Shown here piece by piece: positions 37,839 through 49,500 of a stretch of DNA of 64,000 nt. The notes under the pieces are model-generated. The model was not told the origin of the DNA. It was given only the letters and a program-made list of their open reading frames with translations, and made no database searches. Numbering within the stretch: position 1 is the first letter of the stretch; the number at the start of each line of letters is the position of its first letter. The stretch comes from Mesaphorura yosii (taxonomy: Eukaryota; Arthropoda; Collembola; Poduromorpha; Tullbergiidae), in contig WIXG01000066.1 of the NCBI GenBank assembly GCA_009869945.1, forward strand, positions 1 through 64,000, read 5' to 3'. Made by a program: the position numbers and the translations under genes.

Positions 37839-39650
37839 ATGAAGCTGCTGATCTTCGCGAGTGTCCTGGCTTCGATAGCCGTGACCACGTAAGTAACTAA
37901 TCACCTACAACAATGGTCGATTCATCAAATCTTTCTTACTACGAACTTTAAATGCATTTTATTCTCAATAATTTTACGATGTTTTAGCTCTGGTCAGGCT
38001 TTCCATGTGAAAATCCATAAAAACGGGGCCGATGGCGTTTGTACCCTTCTGGCTAATCACCAGCTGACGAAGTTTCACAACCTGAAGCACGAAAACGAAA
38101 TCACGGTCAACATGCGACCAGCCGTCCATGGACCAGCAGACGCCATGTTGGAGATGAAGGACAAGTCGGCCATCATTGAAATCTTTGGGAAGAATGACGA
38201 GATCATTCAAGGTCACATCGACACCCTGTGCAAGGTCATTAAGCCAATAGAGCCGTACGTGACTCCTAAAGGTCAGCGTGCACCTGAAGTAGTCAAACTT
38301 GTCGACGGTGGCGAAAATCGAAATCGTATCGATGTTGTCTTCATGGGCGACGGGTACAATGCATCCCAAAGAGACCAGTTCTTCGACGATATTCAGCGCT
38401 TAACCACCGAAATGTTTGAAGGTGAAACATTCAAGTCGTATTTGCCAGTTTTTAACATCTGGGCCATTTACGTCGAGAGTGTTGACACTGGGATCGGATA
38501 TAATGGAGCCAAGAACACACCGTTCCGCCTGTACCGAGAAGCTGGTCAACTGCGAGGCATTTACACCGGCAACGCGACAAATGCAAGACAAATCTGTACG
38601 CTGACTGGTACCAGCGGCTGTGACTACCCCAGCTTGATCGGCAACGACGACTTCTACGGCGGTCTTGGTGGCGAATTTGTAATTTCAACCAAATCAGCGC
38701 GCACTGGCACAGTTGTCCTTCGCCACGAGATGGGCCATAACTTCGTCAACGTTGGAGAAGAGTACGACAACGGTCAAGTGTATCGAGGTGTGAACTCCGC
38801 AACCACCGTCAACAACTTGGGCTGGGGTCATTGGCTCACCGGCACTCGACGAGAAGAGCGCGCGATGTACAGGCTGTTGGAGTACCCGTGGGCAGATCTT
38901 GGAAATGGTCAAACCCGAAGCTTCTCCTTCACATCCGACGGCTCGTACAGCAGATGGTACTGCTTGGTTTCGGTCAGCGCTGCTGGGGAGGCTGACTCGC
39001 TCGAATTTACGCTGGACGGACAAATTCTGCCTTGGACTTCAACTGGATTCGATGACCGGGAGTTCTACGAGTGGAAGGGTGACACGGGATTCACTTCTGG
39101 CAGCCATACATTCACCGTTCGATCCAAGACTGCCTCAACCAATCCGAACATCCCACGAATGATTGCGTCCATCAACATCCACGAGTTTGGCTCTGAGTCC
39201 GAATTTGTCATGGACAACAATCATGTTTCCGCCTATCCAACTTGGGACGTCCTCCGCCGTAAAGTCTTCCGTCCAACAAACGCCGGCTGCCTGATGCGCA
39301 ACATGACACACGCTTCTTTCTGTGACATCTGCAAAGAAGGAATGTGGTACCAGTTTCTGAGCAGAATTTCGCTCATCGACGGAGTTAATGTCACCGGTCG
39401 CTCTGTTCGAGTCAACACATTGCAGCTTGGCCAACTCCGACCCATAGACAGCCAAATAGATGGCGAACGGCTGGAAGTACGCTGGGCACTGGGTGGAGCA
39501 GATCAGATCGCGTATAACGACATGTTCAGTCTGGAGAACATTCTTCCTGGAAACTGGAGAGTCACCGTGACTTTGGTCACGCCCGAAGTTCGCTCCGATC
39601 CCAGCGGATTGCTGACCGATTCACAGACCTTTACTGTAGCCAGTAACTAA
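37839..39650 (+). CDS. Secreted M64-family zinc metallopeptidase, copy 3
   Basis: Exons 37839-37888 and 37988-39650 give 570 residues. The 50-base first exon encodes a signal peptide (MKLLIFASVLASIAVTT). N-terminal domain about residues 20-105, then IDVVFMGDGYNASQRDQF, NTPFRLYREAGQLRG, GGLGGEFVISTKS, zinc motif VLRHEMGHNFVNVGEEYD, GCLMRNMTHASFCDICKEG and a C-terminal region ending EVRSDPSGLLTDSQTF. The two His and the Glu of HEXXH are present; the acidic pair in EEYD may supply the third ligand, by analogy with the family. AATAAA lies near 39717. It is the only copy on plus. Closest to copy 2 in length and wording (both read GDGYNASQRDQF and EEYDNG). Confidence 0.9.
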
Positions 39651-40415
39651 ATCCGTCATTTGCACTTGTGCTTGCATTTGTCTGCTCTAAATTCTTGTTG
39701 TCAAATTAAATACTTAATAAATTGGTTCTGCTTCTGCTAATGCATGACACGGCCAAGCAACACTCGTAAACTTCATTTATGCTGTGATCATGATCGCATT
39801 GTTGCGTTCACGTTGACCTAATTTAGATATTCGAGATTGTATAAGAACAACGATGTAATAACTTGTAATTGTGTTATACTCGCTTTATGTGCGCACGTAA
39901 TAGCGAGTATAAATAAACAGTGAACTAGCTAACTTGTAATTGTGCTGTCGCTCGTCACATGCTGTTATCTCACATGTTCATATTCATGAATCAAGATTGC
40001 CTGCAAGGCAAGGCAGTTCACCTGTTCACCTGCAATACGACGCAAGAAAAGAAGCAAGACAATGCAAACCAAAACCAAACAGATAAAGTTGTTTCAATCT
40101 TGATTGGATTTGGATTTGATAGATCGTACACATTAATTAAGTTCATTGTGTAAGCGTACGCATGATGCATGTATTTACATTTGCGATTTGCATTTACTGT
40201 TCGAAATTAATTGTGGAATTGTGGTCGTGGTTTGGTCTCCGACCTAATGAATGCTTAATGCAGTAGTGTTTCAACAATATGCTTGATTATGTTGGCGAGG
40301 GCGAGGAAAAGAAAAGCAAAAGTTGTTTGCACTTCTCGATTCAGTCTCTCATTCAATCCCACTCAAGACTGATCATTGTTGCGTTACTTCGTCGAAACTC
40401 GAAATTCATTCCAAA
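39651..40415. other. Spacer between M64 copy 3 and the cuticle protein
   Basis: Holds the M64 copy 3 poly(A) signal (39717) and the upstream region of the cuticle gene. AT-rich; no other feature supported. The frame at 39959-40153 is not called. Confidence 0.5.
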
Positions 40416-41119
40416 ATGTTTGCAAAGGTAAGAAATATGAAACTAGGTGGGTTTCTACGTAGGCACACGTTGTCCCGTGGTTAATCTGGGATTCTTGCAC
40501 AGATTTCAGTGGTTGCAGCCATTTTTACCGTGGTCAGCGCCCAGCAGTACTTCCAAGGTCGTCCACGCGCAATTGCTCCAGCGTACGCTCCTCAAGGTAA
40601 GATCCTGAATTTACTGAGTTGTTATCCCGCATGGCGCTCTCGCTAGGCTGATTACAAATGCGTGGTTCTCTGAGCGTCGAGCGTTGTAATTTATGACATA
40701 ATGTACAGGAGAGATTAAACTAGGAAGAGAAAGTGTCACAAACCATGAATGACCACGACAAATATTGACAACCAATATTGAATTAATTGAATAATAATTC
40801 CGTAGCTTTGGTACAAGACTATCCCGCACACCACGCTCAGTACTCCTTCGGGTACGCTGTTCAGGACGCCTACACAGGTGACACGCACTCGCACCAGGAG
40901 AGCCGCGACGGGGACGTCGTAAAAGGGCAGTACCAACTTGTTGAGGATGATGGCTCACTGAGGACGGTGACCTACACGGCCGACTCAGTGAACGGGTTCA
41001 ATGCAATTGTTGATAAGGGACCGCTGCCAGTGCGTGATCTCCAGAAACTCGCGCCAGTTGTGCATCATGCGCCAGCACCAGCCGTCTATCATCAAGCTGC
41101 TCCGGCATATTTCGGATGA
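40416..41119 (+). CDS. RR-2 chitin-binding cuticle protein
   Basis: Structural exoskeleton protein, 139 residues, secreted into the cuticle. Exons 40416-40427, 40503-40596 and 40806-41119. The first exon encodes only MFAK, and the signal peptide continues in exon 2 ([14 protein letters not shown]). Exon 3 holds the extended Rebers-Riddiford domain of RR-2 type: [20 protein letters not shown], then [18 protein letters not shown] and [17 protein letters not shown]. The C-terminal tail is Ala/Pro/His-rich ([18 protein letters not shown]), usual for this family. Splitting the signal peptide by an intron after four residues is typical of arthropod cuticle genes. AATAAA is at 41202. Confidence 0.95.
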
Positions 41120-41790
41120 ACAAGTAATCCTGACGAAAATGTTGAGATTGCCAATTGAAATACTGTGTATAATCTAACCTTTTATGATGAAACTGGTAGC
41201 AAATAAATTAGTAAAAATGCTGGTACGTCCATTGCATACAGAGAGCATTCGCATCAGCGTAATCTTTCGTTTCATTTCATTTGCATTGGAAACACAAAGA
41301 AATGAGGTGAGCCGGTGAGTGAGTGGAGTCCTTGCTTCTGACGAAATCTGAAAGATTTGACAAAAGAAGAGGCAAAAATTCGTATAGTTAGTTGGTGCAA
41401 TAGTTGGAATAGGAAAGTATATACTGCAAATATCTGGTTTAAAAAGGACACATTTTGAGAGATTCTTGAAACTGATCTGTTTTGGGGTGGTGACAGTGAC
41501 GGCTCCTTCATAGAAACATTTGGCTGGGAACATCGCTCGGAACAATTCCCCAGAATCTATTGTCTGAAGACAGTTTATTATTCCTGTACGGTCGGTCCTG
41601 AAATTGATTAAGAACAGGGAATTCGGACTTTTGGAGACGATCGCCGACAGAATCTGAAACTTCCAAGAGGTAACGTTTCTCTTTGCTATCGTCATCTCTC
41701 ATTCCATTCAGCAACGCAAATGGAATTCCATTAAACGTATGGCTTTCTTTTCTTTTCAACGCTGCAGCCAGTTAAAGCAATCAGGTTGTG
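41120..41790. other. Spacer with an unassigned minus-strand open frame
   Basis: Contains the cuticle gene 3' UTR. On minus, a frame of 173 codons (41174-41695) and an overlapping one (41508-41759) are open, but neither shows a domain, a clear signal peptide or a supported splice partner. I treat both as unproven and call no gene. Confidence 0.4.
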
Positions 41791-41946
41791 ATGACCTTCT
41801 ATGATGACTGGAACTGGGATTGGGGCGCTGACGTTGAGATTCCAGACTTCATTCTGTACTTTATCTTATTAACTTCATCGATTCCTGTGTTCCTGTTTTT
41901 CTCATTATGGGCGTGGATGGGATGGAGATTATTTGTCAACAATTAA
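41791..41946 (+). CDS. Possible 51-residue single-pass membrane protein
   Basis: A short frame starting MTFYDDWNWDWGADVEIP, followed by one hydrophobic stretch of about 25 residues and a Trp-rich end (LWAWMGWRLFVNN). The layout is an acidic, Trp-rich N-terminus and a single TM helix with a basic residue after it. An AATAAA at about 42022, 75 bases past the stop, supports a transcript, and it ends just before the poly(A) signal of the converging ClC-7 gene. No family recognised. It could be the last coding exon of a longer spliced gene or a chance frame. Confidence 0.45.
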   Translation: MTFYDDWNWDWGADVEIPDFILYFILLTSSIPVFLFFSLWAWMGWRLFVNN

Positions 41947-42325
41947 GTACACGACTCATGTTCCTGATTATTATTATTCAAGATGTGATCTCTCAAAGTG
42001 TTAGTCCCTTCTAGTCGGAACAGAATAAATCTTGCTACCTACTTTTGATAAATGCTACAAGACGCATTTTGGTTTATTCCAAGATCCAAATCACTTCCTT
42101 CTTTACTAAAAAATTGTCAACCTAGATTAGATTATTGGTTAAAAAGTTAAATTGTCCTTCTAAACAGGAAATTCGGCCTCAGGAGAACTTAAACTCTGAA
42201 ATGGTATCTAAAAGTACAGTTATAGAGAAGGTACATGCAATAATTAATGCCAGCTCAAGCTTCCTGATTGCGGATGCAAACTGCGTTCTTGAATAGGAGC
42301 CCTCGGTACTCCAGTCGACATTGCT
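41947..42325. other. 3' region shared by converging genes
   Basis: About 380 bases. Contains AATAAA on plus (near 42022) and TTTATT near 42067 (AATAAA on minus) for the ClC-7 gene. Nothing else seen. Confidence 0.5.
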
Positions 42326-45300
42326 TCAACCGAATATTGTGAGCTCCTCAAGCCTCATTTTACCCATCTGACTCTCTAAACGATATCTGGCCAAATCCTT
42401 TCTCGTGACGATTCCAACAACTTCGTTTACATCATTTATCTGCAAAACATGACGTGAAGGAGATTCCAAATTTGACCTATAAAGGATAATAAAACATAAA
42501 AGCTTACAATGCAAAGGTGTCGAAGTCCCAAACCACGAAACAGTCGAAAGAGCCTTGGCATTGATGCGTTGTGAAGGCATGTGTAAGCCGCTGGGTTCAT
42601 AATCGGCCTCAGATCCACTTTGAAATTCCTCTCCTCCTCCGAAATATGGACTTGTTGAATGTTTGGGTATCTTGGGTACGCGTTTCGGAAGTACTCAAGA
42701 ATATCGCCGCGATGACTCCAATTCTCAGCAGTTTCAATGAACAGCTTGTGCTGGAGCATGACAATAAGTTGAGATCGCAGAATTAACCCACGGAACGTCC
42801 CATAATTTCTTCTCGTTGATGAGACGGGCTTGTCTACGACAGGAAATCCGTTGTGGGTTTCAGACGTCAATGTGTCTATGATGGTTCCGACTCTTTCAAC
42901 GGAATTAAAAGCGACGACGGGACAACTCATCACTTCAGTAGCATAAATGTTGTGAGACAGCGGTGGCGGCTGCCAGGGCAGGATAGGAACTCCCATGAGC
43001 CTGATGTGAGTATCGTAAATTCCTGGAAAACGCGAAAAGTTTCATTTGACTCCTTAAGCGCTTCTTAGTGTGGGTCATACCTTCGTTAAAATAGTCCCCG
43101 ACCCATTTGGCAACAACGAGAGTAATCATGAGCGGCAAACCAAGTGTCAAATTTCCGGTTGCTTCTATTAAAATTACGGTGAGACTCAATGTCATTCTGA
43201 CGACTCCGCCAAGCTGGGCCGCAGCACCAAAGAAAGCATATTTGCCGGGGTCAACCCAGCTCTTTTCTGGGAAGAAGTACAGAATTCCAGTTCCAACAAC
43301 TCGACCCCACGCGGCTCCCGTTAAGAGCGCTGGTATGAACAACCCACTTGAGACTGACAAACCGTAAGTCCAGCATGATAGGAAAAAATAGAATGTAAAA
43401 AATATGAGGACAGATGACAGTTTGTGAGAATCTGCAAAAATGGAATGGAACAATTAGAACGGGTTATGGGTTCAAACATAAGATGAATATATTGTAACGA
43501 AATCTCACTTGGAGGGTCATGAAAAAAGGAACGGACGCTAGATTCTGGCGTTTGAAACCAAATAGCACCAATTGCGGAGTATTCACCATCTCCGCAATAC
43601 ATTTGAATCGGATACTTTGTTGGGTCTTCGCCGAGTGGCTTGCAATCAGTCAAGAAATAGATCATGGTGAATCCCAAGGTGGCGGTGCAACCAGCAACCA
43701 TCACTACTTCCAGCACTTTTGCCCAACTTCGATAAATATGCCTAGAAGTCAACACTAGTTAGCACTAGCGCTCAAGCAACTTGACAAAATAACACAATGA
43801 GTTTATTTTTAACAAATACCTCATCCGATAGACGGTAAGTTTGTAGTTTGTGTAGTTAAAGAGAGCTCCTAACAACCCGCCAATCGTTCCCATCAATATG
43901 AATATAGGAAATTCAACGAAATCATAGTTTGTATTCTCGAACTTTCCGAAGTTGAGAAGACCAGCATAGGTGAGTTCTCCTGTGAATGGAGTTATCTTTA
44001 ATTAGAACGGACTTATTGCATGAGATTTGCTTAAACAAATACCTGGCCGTCCATGATAGGCACTAAGAACCGTGTTCAATGTGAATGTTGACACCATGGA
44101 ACAAAAGAATATTCTCCATGTTAAACTCTGATTCCAAAAGCTAGCACCTTCTTCCAAACTGAACAGGACACCACCTAAAATAGCCGGTAAGATTGTATGA
44201 GTTATACTAAAGTGATAATACTGTCCTGAATTAGTTTACTAACCGATGGGTGCTCCAAATGCTGCCGCGACTCCTGCAGCAGCACCGCCACTTACAAAAT
44301 CTCGCTTCTCATGATCCTCTCGAAAGTTTTTGAACACTTTGAAATCTGTTCTGAAAGAAGTAGTTTTGCCTTGAGAGACTCCAGCAGCAACTGCAGCACC
44401 AGAATGGATCATCGGGCCTTCCTAAAATATGCAAGTGCATCATGCAAACGCCAGTTCGGAGCTGTCGGAGAAGCTATCTAATGACTGTATCACTGTACGT
44501 CAAGAAGACTTACCTTTCCAACAGCAAGGCCACCAACCACGGAGCACACCACGCCAAACGCTTTGACTAATAACGTCTTAAATCTTACTACGCGAGGAAT
44601 TTTTACACCGTTTAGGTAGCATTTCACTTGAGGGATGCCGGATCCTGAAGATTAAAAGGAATTACTAATATCATATTTACCTTTACCCACCAACTTTTAT
44701 TATTGTCCTTACCCTGTGCGACCGGTTCTACGTACGCGACCAATAAAGCACCAATCGTACTCGGAATAATATTCCAGAAGATCCAGACTACGAACGGAAT
44801 GGTCACACAATTCTCGTTGACACATTTATCAGTGAGGTTCTTCAGCATCGAGTATTTCCAACTGGAAATTTCTTCAATAGAAATGTCAATGGCAGACGCT
44901 ATTAAGGCGGTTATCACTCCAATAAGCAGCATGACTATCCACCGCGTTATGTCCTTCTTCTTTATAAAGTAAAATCCTTTGGTGCGCTCTTCGTCAACCA
45001 ACAACTGGTTTTCACATATATCATAGTCTAAGCTCTGTAGTAAAAGGATAGGACTTGGTTAAAAGGGTCAGGTAAGACATACAAGAATGCAAGCATACTT
45101 CAAACTTCGATGATAACAGACGCATGTTGCCGGTTAGGACTTTGGTAACTTGGGCTCTATCTTCGGCCTCTGCCTCAGCAGACGCAGACGGCGATTCTGG
45201 CACACTTTCATAGGACGCAGCTGTAATGGCATTGTAATCCGCCTCGATACCATTATGATTCTGACTCTACATAACGACAGATTCCAGATTATACATGGCA

Positions 45301-45424
45301 AAAGTTACAGCAAGAATTTCTTAGTTATGAGTTCCGTACGGTGCTTGGGATGTTTCTCCTCGTTGGACGGCGGTGGGCAGGAAGTAAAGGCGAGTCTTCG
45401 TCGACCATGTTGTGTCGATCCATG
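42326..45424 (-). CDS. CLCN7: ClC-7 type lysosomal 2Cl-/H+ exchanger
   Basis: CLC-family antiporter, 795 residues, close to human ClC-7; it exchanges chloride for protons in late endosomes and lysosomes, with OSTM1 as known beta subunit. Exons: 45341-45424, 45099-45266, 44713-45034, 44514-44644, 44244-44421, 44043-44174, 43820-43979, 43509-43741, 43081-43431, 42508-43022 and 42326-42439. Selectivity and gating motifs are all present: [28 protein letters not shown] with the gating Glu, [10 protein letters not shown] with the proton Glu, and [14 protein letters not shown]. Two CBS domains follow; the last exon encodes [11 protein letters not shown], as in ClC-7. The N-terminus carries an acidic dileucine lysosomal sorting signal (DEDSPLLP). 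ClC-7 rather than ClC-6 is chosen for LEEGASFWN, the [13 protein letters not shown] loop and the C-terminus. Confidence 0.93.
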
Positions 45425-46547
45425 CACACGATAATCTTAAGTGGCTGGATACTCTGATTGACTAGTCAATTGCTTCTGTAATCAATGCGGAGTCAGGTTT
45501 GGTACTCGTGACACCGACACGCCATTGAAATAGTCACAATCACCCTAAAACATCAAAAACACAACTATCAGGTATAATGACTTCAACTTAACGGTGAACG
45601 TTAAATTATAACGCACCTGGTTCGAGTCAGTCAAATCCAACAAGAATGAAACTTAGTACTTTTGTTTGTTGCACTTCCAATGTTACAGTGATGACTGCAA
45701 GATGCCAAATTAACTGGTTGTCCGCATTATCATTATCAATGGAAGGAGGATTTCATTGAAGAGGAAATGAAACCCTGTAATGTTTTCAACCCACAAATAA
45801 ATGCTTAAATATAGCTCTACTTAAAATGATGGCTTTGGCAATGTTGCGCAGTTATGTACTGATTTCGAAACTGACACTGATCTTTGACCAATACAGAAAT
45901 TCTACAAAACTTAACTGCGAACATGAAGGAAGCACAAGCAGATAGCTAATTTTATTCCGATGTATTTAACTTATCGAAATTGTGCGTGTAGAATGTGGGT
46001 GTTATTGGAATATTTTGAGTTATGACGAAGCAGACGAGACAATTCACGTGAAGGATGCGAGCGTGAACTATGAACAGATGACTCGAGAGATAATCATCTG
46101 TTTGTAAACTCGTACGTGCAAGTACTTGGCTCCAAGAATTTATGGGGCACGCGCATGCATGGTGCATGCTGTTGTCTGTCAAGTCGAGTCTCGAGTTCTG
46201 TGGATTCTCTGGCCATCGTGGATGAATTTTGAACATGACATTGCATACGGGAATTCTACTCAACACACGAGCCCGATGCTCGGTGAAGATTTTATGAATT
46301 GTGATCAATCAACCCTAGAAACCATAATCTGACAGTGCACAGCCGTCTATGAAAAACGGCCAAACCAATTTGTTATTGCTCATTAACTTTGGACTGCAAA
46401 ACTGAACTGGCTGGGAAAGTTTCATCAATGCATTGACTTCGCCTTGCGAGCTTCTCAAAACTGATTCGTTAATGATTTTGTAATCAAATCCACGAACCCA
46501 CGAAATGCTGAATTCAGCTACTTTGGAAGAATAGCTCCATCAGTCAA
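45425..46547. other. Divergent spacer between ClC-7 and CATSPERB
   Basis: About 1.1 kb between two genes that point away from each other, so it should contain both promoters. The frames here (for example 45952-46308 on minus) lack family motifs. No repeat or RNA gene seen. Confidence 0.5.
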
Positions 46548-49500
46548 ATGAAGCCTGTGCCTCTAATTAGCAATGGCACGCCGACGCGTATTTTAATCGC
46601 TTTGCTGGCTGCTGTGTGTGCATTTCACATCCCAGCGAAGGCGAACCACGCCCGAGCTGATTCGGTGTTTCATTTCGCCACACCGCCAGGTATGAGAAAA
46701 TTAGAGTCAATGTCGAAGGCGAAATGTCCTGAATTTGGCCAAGATACCTTTGATTTTCGCCAGGAATTTTCATTTGGAGCAGCGATTTCGAGGAATTCAA
46801 TCCGTACGATCTGCTGGCAGCGGACATGGTTGGTGAATACGTGCTTGGGGCAATACGGCCTGACAAAAGTGTTAGTTTGAGATTGACTCTCATGAGCTTT
46901 TGTAATGTCTTCCTATTTCTGGAATTCATGGTTCTGTTTACCGCCGGCTTCCTTTCGCTTACGCAGACCGAATTTCAGATTATGTTTTTCGACCCGACTG
47001 ATGTCCCTCCCAATGCTAGATCAGACTCCCATAATCAAACGACCAAGACGCAATTACTCCAAGTACAAAACAGCGGCAAGGAATACTACTGGGCGTTCTT
47101 CAAGTAAATCCAATTCAAATTAATTAATATTGTTCACTGTTTAACTTTTCGTCTGAATCCTGCATTCCTGCAATACTTGCTGTAATTTAGTTATACAGGC
47201 GTTCTGCCATCAGTCGTCTGGATGAATACGACAGTTCACACCGTCAAAGAATTTGGAACAGCGGAAGGCAATGTGATTTCCTTCAACTTCCATCTGGATG
47301 AGAAAACGTAAATAAATTCTGATCGCATGTTTCATGATTCAGTCATTCAGTTCTTAGCTTATGAATTTGGTTCACATTAGGTTTCACAGCTCGCGATTGC
47401 CATTGCCACGTAAGATATCAGATCAACTTACAATTGCACGATTCTCTAACCTCTGCTTTATTTAAACCTCCAGCGTTTGATATAAAAATTGAAATCCCAG
47501 CTAACAGCCAGGCCTGGCTAACCACACGAACATTCTTGGAATTGCCATCTTGTACGTGATTTCGATTCCAGACAGAAAGCCGGCAGTTCAACATTTAAAA
47601 CGAATCTAGAGCATATAGCGATATAGGATGTTCATTTCTTCGCACACAAACAGGGGGACTTCTGCGTTGGAGACTCAGTGGCGCTCGCCATGTAACTTGG
47701 GCACAGATAAAGAATGAAACCGCACTTGCAAACAATTCAGAGGGAACACTCACTCCAATGCCAGAATTCTTCCGTAGACTTCACAATCCATGTGCGCTGG
47801 ATTTGTGTAAGCAGCCTGCCTCATCACGCCCATTAAATGATGGACGCACTCTAGCCTAATGCCTGACTTTTTGGCTTCCAGTTGCGTTTTACACGATGAC
47901 GTCACGAAGCGAGTCCACGAAGCTATACATCCACATTCCAATTCTACTGGATGACCGATGGATCGATCTGAGTCCAGCATTTTGCAGTCAGTCCACGACT
48001 CCAGTCTCAGGTAGAATCCTGCCTGTGCTCCACTGTTGTTGCTTCTGTCTTGAACCGTACAAAATCCATAGACTGTGGAACTCTCCACCCTGAAACTCCG
48101 ATCGTTCTCACTAACGACCACATCCTGGCACTGACATCAACGGGCGTATTTGTCTCGGACCCGTTGAGTGAATCAGAAGTAAAATACGAAGACCCTTACC
48201 TACTGAAACCGCTCCTGAAATACAAATTGGTCGATCCCTGTATTAATTTCTCTGACATACTCAATTGCTTTGGGGTTAGTTCGGCTCGGTTCACTGCCGG
48301 CCCGCCCGTCGGGATACCAAAGAATTTCTTTTAGAACATTCTCCTTTATTGTCTTTTTTTTGCATCTACCTTTAGAAAGACAACACAACTATGGACATGA
48401 AGATGCACTACAACCCCGTTTGTCATCTCTATCAGCATCCAAATTATAGTGAGTTGTAAAAGTCGCACAACACATACACTGTCCAGCCCAAGGCTTGTAC
48501 ACGACCTTGGTCCAGGCACTGTCAAGCTGTTGGGAACTGAGACGTGATGATTTGCACAGGAGACACGGTAATACTTGTCCTGAAGCATACGTACGTTGGT
48601 CAAAATGGGTCAATGGCCAGTACAAATACTAGTATCAACTTGGGAATTGGTCAGAATGCCTCAGTGTCTAATACAAGTGTTAACTTGGGACTGTCTCCAA
48701 TGTTCACAGCGAGTGCTTCTTTCTTTATCTGTGTCGGCGTAGTATAGTCGAGAGACTCTAATCGAAAAGATTCGGTTCTCTATTTCAGATCATCTTTGCT
48801 GATGCTCCGTATAACAAATGGGAAATTCTGCTGAAATCAGGTGAGCTGCACTGCGCACACTAGGCAGTATTTCCAGTCTTTGATTTCACCGTCGAGTAAT
48901 CAGTATCTTTACTGATCTCTTAGTGCACGAATACGAAAATTATACCATTGTTGACATTCCCGGCATATTCTTCAACCACCAGCAGAATCATTTCGACTTG
49001 GCCCTCACGATCAGATCTCCCAGCGAGCTGAACTCGAATAAATCAGTACGGATGGTTCTGCCGCGACCTTTGACAAAGACGGCCTATTACACTGAATTAA
49101 CTGGAGTTCCAGAACGTGGGTTCCAGAGTTTTATGTTTGATCCGGATTTCAAACTGAAACGAATGCAGGTGCTTCCTGGATCGATGTAAGCGGGAAATTG
49201 CACACGCGCATACAAATCGTCTGCTGAAATTCTTCCTGGTTGATTGGCATATTTACCTGTTTTACTCGTAGGGATGTCTTCTATTATGGAAATCACTTGT
49301 GGATTTCGGAGTCTGGAGGGTATTTTAGCGTTTCAATTCGTTTTTGTGAGAATGTATGACACGAATTATATTGATGCTTTAATTGCAGCTTTCTCATTTA
49401 TCAGTCGCTTGGCGAAATTGAAGGCGGTTCTGAAATTAAAGATTGCAGCTTTGGACATGTAAGCAGAAATTAGATGCTTAAACTGCAAGCATCTTTTCTT

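Noticed and set aside
41174-41759. Minus-strand open frames of 173 and 83 codons
   Set aside because: Overlapping each other in two frames, with no domain, no clear signal peptide and no supported splice partner; the length is possible by chance in this composition.
48595-48747. Extension of a CATSPERB exon into an Asn/Ser-rich near-repeat (STNTSINLGIGQNAS...)
   Set aside because: The frame is open, but an in-phase donor at 48594 joins directly to the next exon; the repeat is more likely intronic, although alternative use cannot be excluded.
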